Assembly: GCA_002702965.1 (NCBI GenBank)
Contig: PADE01000052.1
Span: 1-5,396, forward strand
Length of the DNA: 5,396 bases
Origin: Planctomycetaceae bacterium
GTDB lineage: Bacteria; Planctomycetota; Planctomycetia; Pirellulales; Pirellulaceae
Reading direction: 5' to 3'
Position 1 is the stretch's first letter, and the number at the start of each line of letters is the position of its first letter. The notes below the pieces were generated by a model, which saw only the letters and a program-made list of their open reading frames with translations, was not told the origin of the DNA and did not search any database. A program made the translations under genes and the position numbers. Positions 1 to 5,396 of this stretch are shown piece by piece.

Positions 1-124
1 TCGGCGCAGTCGCAGCCGTCCGTCCAGGCGACCGCGATGTGTGCCCATCGTGTCGCAACCCCGACCTGCGGACTACGGTCCCGGGACGCTGATCAGGGAG
101 TCCCGCCGCGGTCACCGCGCGGCA
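1..124 (-). other. Left flank with no recognised gene; possible start of a further minus-strand frame
   Basis: After the TGA at 127..125 there are 124 bases to the edge. A minus-strand ATG at 48..46 opens a frame of 16 codons running off the edge (MGTHRGRLDGRLRLRR), with a CGGGG run about 10 nt upstream. This could be the start of another gene in the same direction, but 16 arginine-rich residues cannot be assigned, and GC-rich DNA opens such frames by chance. Confidence 0.15.
82..105. other. Weak inverted repeat after the last gene
   Basis: CGGGAC (82-87) and GTCCCG (100-105) are perfectly complementary and could form a 6-bp stem with a 12-nt loop, which itself contains the palindrome CTGATCAG (89-96). 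It starts about 20 bp past the stop codon of the minus-strand gene. There is no T-run on either side, so it is not a convincing intrinsic terminator and may be chance in GC-rich DNA. Confidence 0.25.
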
Positions 125-2593
125 TCAGTGATTAAAGACAAACTCGGTACTCGTGAGCAGCGCCCACATCATGTCTTCGCCACCTTGGGTACGGTCATCG
201 GCGGCAGCAAGGAAGCGCTCGGCGGTCTGACGCTCGGGCGGCTGGGGAAAGCGACCGAGCACGCGCAGATAGAGTTCCTCGATAAATCGACCGTCATCCG
301 GATGGGATGCCAGTAGGTTGGCCAGCGTTCCATCGACCGCTCGTATTTTCTCAATCACGGTCTCACCACAGATCAAGTGCATGACCTGCGGTAGCGTTGT
401 AGTCTGCGAGCGAACGCACTCGCAAGCGCTCTGACGTTCACTGGGCCGACCAAACAGGGTCAGAAAACGGGACTGGATATCGGTGACGGGAAGATTGACC
501 GCACGGACGCCCGGCGCGGCAACCCGGAAGTTTTCGTCCCGCCCAGTGACACGCACAATCGCATCCAGCAGAACTTCGGCGCGTAGTTGTCTCAAGTAGG
601 AGTGAGAAAAATTCGCGCGGTCGTTGCGGTTGGATTCGTTGACCCGCGAACTGAGTTGGTAGGTGCGCGAATGCAAGATCGTGCGCACCAGGTATTTGAA
701 GTCGTATTTATTTTCAATGAAATCCTCCGCTAGAGCGTTCAGCAGGGGTTCGTTGACGGATGGATTACTGAATCGCATGTCATCCACCGGCTCGACGATG
801 CCGCGGCCAAACAGGCGGCCCCAGACACGATTGACGATGGCACGAGAGGTGCGTCTCTTTGCCGCGCCAAACAGCCACTCGACGAATATTTCTCGCGGGT
901 CACGGGTGCCCAGAACCTCGACCTGACTGGCGTCGGGAAGTCGCAGCGTGATTTTCTGGTCGCGCAGCCAGGGAAGGTGTTTCTCCGGTGGAACAAATCG
1001 GAAAATATCCCGCCCGTAGGGATCGCTGGGGCCTTCTTTATAACCCTGCCGGATGAAAAACTTCTGAAGTGCCTGGTAATCTTGTTGTTTCCAGACGTCA
1101 AATGGATGGTCATGGCAGCGCGCACAACGCATGCGAATTCCGAGAAAGAGCTGGGCCGTGGTCTCGACCCGCGGGAGCTGATTGGTGATGAAAGTCATCG
1201 CCGGATTGTGGATCGAACTTCCTTTGCCTGCCACAACTGCGCGCACGAACTGGTCGTACGGGACGTTTCGGTTGAACGTATCGCGCAACCAGAACGAAAA
1301 CGTCCACATGCCCTTAAAGCGCGCCGAGTCGCCCGACTCGGTCGTCCCTGACAATTCCGCCCAATAGAGCGCCCACTGATCTCCGAACCCCTCGCGTGAC
1401 AACAACTCGTCGATCTTCCGTTTCCGTTTGTCTGTACCGGGATCCGTCAGGAAAGCCCGCACTTCCGAGGGATCTGGCGGTAGCCCCACCGTGTCAAAAC
1501 TGACGCGCCGCAAGAATTCGGCGTCGCTGGAAAGTTCCGCGGGGTGCAGTTGCATCTGTTTCCATTTGGTCGCCATATGTTCGTCGACGTAGTTGTTGGA
1601 CGGTGGCTCCCGCCATTCGAAATCAGGCTTCTGACGTAAGATCGAAAAACGTGCCAGACCCATCTGTCCAAGAAACCGAACAAAAACGGCAGCCTCCCCC
1701 TCGCTAACGCAGGTCACTCGTCCCCGCTGGTCAACCGACAGAACACCTTCGTCGGAAAGTTCGTAAATTGCCTGACGCGTAACGTCGCGGACGCTACCGT
1801 CGGCGAAGTGCGCCAGCACGATCAGCTGCTGTTGTGGCTGTACAGGTGTTCGAACCCCCACCGTCGCATCGATCGGAATATCCCCCGGCGCAACCGCATT
1901 GATCGGAACACAGCGCGACTCTGGAAGGACTTCGATGCGAGTCAACGCAACGGCCTGGCCAACATCCGATCTGGCTCCCTCAACGAGCCACTGGCGAAGC
2001 GTCCGATAGCGTTCCGAGTTGACTTCAAATCGCTTCCCGCCGCCGTGATCGAGTTGGCCGGTGGGCATCTGAAGAAAAGGACTATCGGCGGGACGTTGCG
2101 ATACGACGCGACCGGAATCGGCATCGGTGATGGCGCGATGATCGGCTGACGGGTCATATCCCCGCAGGCTCAACTTAAAATCACCTTTCCCTTTGCTGTG
2201 ACCGTGACACGATCCCGCGTTGCAGCCAGCCTTGCCGAGAACTGCCATCACCTGGTTGACAAAACTGACGGGTGGACGATCTGTACGATTACCAACCTTG
2301 ACGAGAACTTCGGCAGCGTTTCCCCACCCCGCCGCGCGCACCACGGTCTCTCCCTGTCCTGTCGGGCGAATGACCCCGGCTTCGTCAATCACCACGATCG
2401 TTGGATCGCGTGAGGTAAACACAACCTGTCGCGTGACGTCGCGTTGATAACCGTTCACCGACGCGCTGACGATCAGCTGTTGGCGCGCGTTCGCATCAAC
2501 CAATGTAACGCGCGTCGGCAGGATCACGAAGTTCGTGACAGGCGGGCCGGCACCCACCACCACAGACCAGACCAGCGCCCCCAGTACAGCCAT
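125..2593 (-). CDS. Big2/DUF1549/DUF1553 planctomycete cytochrome c-like protein
   Basis: This is an 822-residue protein ending at TGA (127..125). I chose the ATG at 2593 because AGAGGA lies 7 nt upstream; the frame could extend to GTG 2668, overlapping the previous gene by 46 bp, but no ribosome site is visible there. Residues 1-16 are hydrophobic, a probable though atypical signal. Domains in order: Big2-like Ig repeat (23-100); a cytochrome-like segment with CNAGSCH (124-130) and a following HGGG (183-186); a second Big2-like repeat (217-319); DUF1549 (about 333-540) containing CARCHDHP (490-497); and DUF1553 (about 567-820) with NRVWGRLFGRG, EPVDDMRFSNP, SRTYQLSS and SACECVRS. The end, EFVFNH, is typical of the family. 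It is predicted to be exported and to bind haem c, but no haem attachment or electron partner has been shown here. It is the last visible gene of the operon. Family assignment is very secure; the redox role is inferred. Confidence 0.95.
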   Translation of the reverse strand: MAVLGALVWSVVVGAGPPVTNFVILPTRVTLVDANARQQLIVSASVNGYQRDVTRQVVFTSRDPTIVVIDEAGVIRPTGQGETVVRAAGWGNAAEVLVKVGNRTDRPPVSFVNQVMAVLGKAGCNAGSCHGHSKGKGDFKLSLRGYDPSADHRAITDADSGRVVSQRPADSPFLQMPTGQLDHGGGKRFEVNSERYRTLRQWLVEGARSDVGQAVALTRIEVLPESRCVPINAVAPGDIPIDATVGVRTPVQPQQQLIVLAHFADGSVRDVTRQAIYELSDEGVLSVDQRGRVTCVSEGEAAVFVRFLGQMGLARFSILRQKPDFEWREPPSNNYVDEHMATKWKQMQLHPAELSSDAEFLRRVSFDTVGLPPDPSEVRAFLTDPGTDKRKRKIDELLSREGFGDQWALYWAELSGTTESGDSARFKGMWTFSFWLRDTFNRNVPYDQFVRAVVAGKGSSIHNPAMTFITNQLPRVETTAQLFLGIRMRCARCHDHPFDVWKQQDYQALQKFFIRQGYKEGPSDPYGRDIFRFVPPEKHLPWLRDQKITLRLPDASQVEVLGTRDPREIFVEWLFGAAKRRTSRAIVNRVWGRLFGRGIVEPVDDMRFSNPSVNEPLLNALAEDFIENKYDFKYLVRTILHSRTYQLSSRVNESNRNDRANFSHSYLRQLRAEVLLDAIVRVTGRDENFRVAAPGVRAVNLPVTDIQSRFLTLFGRPSERQSACECVRSQTTTLPQVMHLICGETVIEKIRAVDGTLANLLASHPDDGRFIEELYLRVLGRFPQPPERQTAERFLAAADDRTQGGEDMMWALLTSTEFVFNH
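1112..1126 (-). other. Canonical CXXCH haem c-type motif (CARCH) in DUF1549
   Basis: Minus-strand codons TGT GCG CGC TGC CAT give C-A-R-C-H at residues 490-494, followed by DHPFD. CxxCHDHPFD is the hallmark of DUF1549 domains. The motif is the standard one recognised by cytochrome c maturation systems, but actual haem attachment in this family is assumed rather than shown here. Confidence 0.8.
2204..2224 (-). other. CX4CH haem c-type motif (CNAGSCH)
   Basis: Translation of the minus strand gives C-N-A-G-S-C-H at residues 124-130 of the 822-residue protein. Four residues, not two, separate the cysteines. It is followed by GHSKGKGDFKLSLRGYD, the usual context of this segment in planctomycete Big2/DUF1549 proteins. 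CX4CH is a known haem c attachment variant, for example in some tetrahaem cytochromes c3. Haem binding here is inferred. Confidence 0.75.
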
Positions 2594-2606
2594 GCTGCGA
2601 TCCTCT
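2594..2606 (-). promoter_or_regulatory. Ribosome binding site deciding the start of the DUF1549/DUF1553 gene
   Basis: On the minus strand AGAGGA (2606..2601) is followed by a 7-nt spacer and ATG at 2593. It lies wholly inside the 29-bp gap after the TAA stop of the PPC-domain gene (2625..2623). It supports ATG 2593 over the upstream GTG at 2668, which has no purine-rich site before it. Confidence 0.7.
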
Positions 2607-2622
2607 GGAAAACTTTCTGCAG

Positions 2623-4422
2623 TTAATCGACGATGGCACAAACGAGCTTGCGAACTCGCCAGTTCCACGTCAACAATGTCATCGACGCATCGGATATATA
2701 TAATTTTCGTTCGGCAATCCGCCGAATCACGGTACCGTCCTCGCGTGTCGCCTCACCGATGACGACAACTTCAAACGGCTCGCGTGGCGCATCCGCGGTG
2801 GCCAGGCAGCTCAACTCGGCGGTGGTCTGACCGACTGCAATTTCCGTCGGTTTGATTGTCACACCGCGAGGCACTTGCAGCGCTCGAAGTCGAATTGGTC
2901 CCTGATAGTCCTGGACAGGACCGGCGTAGGTCGGCTCCTGCTTCGCTTTCCGACGAACCGAGACTGGGTACTTGATCTCCCTGCCAATCGGCATGTTCAG
3001 CGTGTCGGAAGGATCCATCTTGTACCATCCCACGTGCTCGGCCGTGTAAGGATTTTGCGGTTTTCCCAGCCACAAGTAGAAGTCGGGGCCACCGCGCTCG
3101 ATGGTCATCCGGTAGGGGAACTCGACACCGCCATAACCTCGCGTGTCGCGCAATTCGACAATCACCTCTCGGGTCGTCGCGGGGACCTCAAACGTCAACG
3201 CCGGATCAGGGTTGCCACGATAGCGCTGGTCATCGTTCTTGGCTAACAGCTTTTTCGCCGCCAAATCGTAAACCAACAGGTAGCCGTCCAAGTGTGAGCC
3301 GAGATAGAAAGCGTCGACCATGATTCGCACGTGCTGTCCCGGCTGGACGGCAATCCGGTAGCGGTCGCCTTCGCCGGGTTGATCGATCCGGCCGTTGACC
3401 GTCACCGGCCAATCGATCGGCTGCGCCGATGGGCGCTGTGTCAGCGAACGCCCAACCGCTGAGTTCCCGCGCTCATCCACTTCCGGTAGATCGCCGCTGG
3501 CCATGACCCAGGGAAGCGAGCCAGGAAAATCGGTCAACGGGAGCCGCCAGCGATCATCAAAGCGATCCGTTGGGACTGTCGCGGCGATCGAAGACCACCG
3601 GCCGTCGCGGTTGAGAACCTCAATCCGGAGTTTCTGTCCCCGACGCCCACCCAGCGGATAAACGGTGCGCACATAATCAAAGTCGCCGACCCGCAACAGG
3701 TAGTGGTTGTTCCAACCGGAAACACCAAACGACTTGAGTTGAAGGAAGCAGTCGCCGGGCTCGGTGAAGGTATAGTCCAGTCGCTCATCCATGCGCAACC
3801 CGGGCGTGTCATGGACGTAGGTGAGTTGCCGACCCTGGGCATCTCGCAGCCAGAGGATCGGATCCGGCGTAAGCCCCAGCCGCCGTGTTTCGGTGACGAT
3901 CGTCAATCGTTGACCGCGATCGACCCCCAAGCGAAACAGGTCGGTGTCCTGACTGAGCCGGTGTCCGGCGATGATCGCCGGCCACGCGATGGGTTGGGCC
4001 TGATCGTATTGAATGCGGCCCTGCTGGTACTCACTGGTCGATCGATTTGCACGAATCACCGGAACATCAGTCACTTGCAGAAATCGCAGGTTTGAAATTC
4101 CCCCACGACGCGATCGGACCCGTACCGCGTAAATCCCCGGAACCGTATCGGCGGCCGGTTTGATAATGAATCGTGTGTCGGCGCTGCTGGCACCCTCCCA
4201 CTCGACTTCGGCCGCAAACGTCGCAACCCACTCGGCGGCGTCTCCCAACCGCTTTCCCTCGCACTGAATGGGAGTGGCAACACCGCGTTGGATAGCCGGG
4301 GGATAGATCGTGTTGATTCCCGGTGGGCCTTCGCGCTCGGCCGCTTCGCTACGCTCCGCAAGACAACTGACCACTGCGGTCAGAAGAGCCGAAATGACAA
4401 CGACTTTTGCTGCGCGGATCAT
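2623..4422 (-). CDS. Exported protein with PPC-like beta domains
   Basis: This is a 599-residue protein. The ATG at 4422 is the only plausible start because an in-frame TGA lies about 20 bp upstream. Residues 1-28 look like an export signal: basic Arg3/Lys6, a hydrophobic core (VVVISALLTAVVS), then either a lipobox-like VVSC (17-20) or a signal peptidase I site near SEAA. Residues 35-117 resemble an IPT/TIG-like fold (INTIYPPAIQRG). Two PPC-like beta-sandwich units follow, about 143-246 and 335-442. Each has the pattern of a proline/tryptophan-rich lead (PIAWPAIIAG, PIDWPVTVNG), then a D-x-[FY]-R core and R-G-Q or P-G-Q, closing with a [YF]-x-[LM]-x-[VI] strand. Residues 475-577 form another beta-rich region. 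No catalytic motif is visible, so a binding or scaffold role in the periplasm or on the surface is inferred. It lies between the DUF1501 and DUF1549/DUF1553 genes, a usual planctomycete association. The last 20 or so residues look unlike the rest. Confidence 0.88.
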   Translation of the reverse strand: MIRAAKVVVISALLTAVVSCLAERSEAAEREGPPGINTIYPPAIQRGVATPIQCEGKRLGDAAEWVATFAAEVEWEGASSADTRFIIKPAADTVPGIYAVRVRSRRGGISNLRFLQVTDVPVIRANRSTSEYQQGRIQYDQAQPIAWPAIIAGHRLSQDTDLFRLGVDRGQRLTIVTETRRLGLTPDPILWLRDAQGRQLTYVHDTPGLRMDERLDYTFTEPGDCFLQLKSFGVSGWNNHYLLRVGDFDYVRTVYPLGGRRGQKLRIEVLNRDGRWSSIAATVPTDRFDDRWRLPLTDFPGSLPWVMASGDLPEVDERGNSAVGRSLTQRPSAQPIDWPVTVNGRIDQPGEGDRYRIAVQPGQHVRIMVDAFYLGSHLDGYLLVYDLAAKKLLAKNDDQRYRGNPDPALTFEVPATTREVIVELRDTRGYGGVEFPYRMTIERGGPDFYLWLGKPQNPYTAEHVGWYKMDPSDTLNMPIGREIKYPVSVRRKAKQEPTYAGPVQDYQGPIRLRALQVPRGVTIKPTEIAVGQTTAELSCLATADAPREPFEVVVIGEATREDGTVIRRIAERKLYISDASMTLLTWNWRVRKLVCAIVD

Positions 4423-4454
4423 AGACCATTTGCCATTATCTCAAACACGCTTGC

Positions 4455-5396
4455 TCAAGAGGTTAATTCCGGAATGAACTCTCCCTCTTGGAGAATGGGA
4501 ACTTCCCGACCGCTGCTGGTCATCAGCAATGTCTCGGGAGCGATACCCAACAGTGTGTAAACCGAATAATACAGCTCTTCAGGTGTCACGGGGCGATTTT
4601 GGGGAAAGGCGCCCGCGGCATCCGAGGCGCCGATCACCTGGCCGCCGCCGACCCCCCCTCCGGCCAATGCCACGGAAAACGCCTGCGACCAGTGGTCGCG
4701 GCCGGCAGTCGCATTGATGCGCGCCGTCCGCCCAAACTCCCCCGCAACGCAAACCAGAGTGCGATCGAGCAAGCCCCGGTCGTGCAGGTCCTCGATCAGG
4801 GCGCTCAATCCGCAATCCAACAGGGGCAATCGTTGCTTCAGAGACGGAAAGATATTCCGGTGGTCATCCCAACCGTCATCACGGACGGTCAGGAAAGGAA
4901 CGCCCACTTCTATCAGTCGTCGCGCCAACAGCATCCGTTGACCCAAAGCGTTACGTCCGTATCGATCGCGCATCCCACTCGGCTCGCGATTGATGTCCAA
5001 AGCCTGTTGAGCGCGCGACGATTGAATGAGATCGTAGGCCTGAGTCGCGTATTTTTCATTCGCCGCCAGAACGGGGGAGTTTCGCACCTTGGAAAACTCC
5101 CGGTTCACGGATTGCGACAGCGCGCGGCGACGCAGCAATCGCGACCGACTGAAATCGGCTGGCATGGAGAGGTCCTGAACCTGAAAATCCGCCGCGCTGG
5201 GATCGCCTGGAATCGAGAAGGGATTGAACCTGACACCCAAGTGCCCGCCGCCGCGAATGGTCTCATCTGGTAGTGCCATGTAGGAAGACAAACCGCTTGC
5301 CTGCAACCGTTGTTGATGTTGATGACCAACCACGGCTCCCACACTGGCATACTGGTGCCCAGGGCGAAATCGATGACCGCTGATCATGTAGGCGCT
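4455..5396 (-). CDS. DUF1501 family protein, C-terminal part (N-terminus beyond right edge)
   Basis: This frame runs in from the right edge and ends at TGA (4457..4455), giving 313 visible residues. The ATG at 5387 is probably an internal methionine, because the frame is open upstream of it and DUF1501 proteins usually have well over 400 residues. Roughly a third of the protein is missing, including any export signal. Conserved blocks, numbered from the edge, are GWDDHRN (175-181), GEFGRT (219-224) and GRDHW (232-236). These match the Asp/His/Glu-rich motifs of DUF1501, a family placed in the alkaline phosphatase/sulfatase superfamily, where such residues bind metal. The tail with PVTPEELYYSVYTLLGI is also typical. 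Members are generally exported, often by Tat, but substrates are unknown. It appears to be the first visible gene of a three-gene operon, 32 bp before the PPC-domain gene. Family assignment is secure; a hydrolytic function is inferred. Confidence 0.93.
   Translation of the reverse strand, partial: SAYMISGHRFRPGHQYASVGAVVGHQHQQRLQASGLSSYMALPDETIRGGGHLGVRFNPFSIPGDPSAADFQVQDLSMPADFSRSRLLRRRALSQSVNREFSKVRNSPVLAANEKYATQAYDLIQSSRAQQALDINREPSGMRDRYGRNALGQRMLLARRLIEVGVPFLTVRDDGWDDHRNIFPSLKQRLPLLDCGLSALIEDLHDRGLLDRTLVCVAGEFGRTARINATAGRDHWSQAFSVALAGGGVGGGQVIGASDAAGAFPQNRPVTPEELYYSVYTLLGIAPETLLMTSSGREVPILQEGEFIPELTS

Noticed and set aside
82..120. Intrinsic terminator after the last gene
   Set aside because: The 6-bp CGGGAC/GTCCCG stem and the shorter CCGCG/CGCGG pairing nearby lack a following T-run, so neither is a convincing terminator.
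41..316. A 91-codon plus-strand frame crossing the end of the DUF1553 gene
   Set aside because: Most of it is antisense to the conserved DUF1553 C-terminus, it needs a GTG start without a good ribosome site, and the product is not recognisable.
977..1351. A 124-codon plus-strand frame opposite the DUF1549 region
   Set aside because: It lies entirely antisense to the conserved DUF1549 domain with its CXXCH motif, and its translation shows no domain, signal or membrane segment.
2640..2710. TTGACG and TTATATATAT on the minus strand near the end of the PPC gene, as a possible internal promoter
   Set aside because: The AT-rich patch lies upstream of TTGACG rather than 16-18 bp downstream, where the sequence (CAAGCT) does not resemble a -10 box.
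4488..5273. A 261-codon open frame on the plus strand opposite the DUF1501 gene
   Set aside because: It is antisense to a gene with clear family motifs, has a low-complexity Gln/Arg-rich product and matches no recognised family. It is best explained as a shadow of GC-rich coding DNA.
1..5396. CRISPR array, tRNA, insertion sequence or other mobile element
   Set aside because: No regularly spaced repeats, tRNA-like cloverleaf, transposase frame or terminal inverted repeats were seen. Nearly the whole window is filled by three conserved coding genes.

Overview
The window looks like chromosomal DNA from a planctomycete, probably of the Pirellulales/Planctomycetales type. The basis is protein family content: a DUF1501 protein, a protein with pre-peptidase C-terminal (PPC)-like domains, and a Big2/DUF1549/DUF1553 cytochrome c-like protein. 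This set is greatly expanded in Planctomycetota and uncommon elsewhere. Base composition is moderately GC-rich. Assignment below phylum level is a guess.

All three supported genes are on the minus strand, so the window reads from right to left. First (4455..5396) is the C-terminal part of a DUF1501 protein of the alkaline phosphatase/sulfatase-like superfamily, cut by the right edge. After 32 bp comes a 599-residue exported protein with PPC-like beta domains (2623..4422). After 29 bp comes an 822-residue protein (125..2593) with two Ig-like Big2 repeats, an unusual CX4CH haem-type motif, a DUF1549 domain with a CXXCH motif, and a DUF1553 domain. The last 124 bases (1..124) hold no recognisable gene, only a weak inverted repeat and perhaps the start of another minus-strand frame. 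No tRNA, rRNA, CRISPR array, insertion sequence or convincing promoter was seen.

The tight spacing and shared direction suggest one operon whose promoter lies beyond the right edge. All three products belong to exported families. Such sets are usually read as a periplasmic or cell-surface module combining a metal-dependent hydrolase-like protein, a beta-sandwich binding or scaffold protein, and a putative c-type cytochrome. Their biochemical role is unproven. I see no clearly novel system. The points most worth a second look are the two different haem-type motifs in one polypeptide, the conserved ACEC cysteine pair in the DUF1553 region, the lipobox-like signal of the PPC protein, its odd C-terminal tail, and the start of the third gene.
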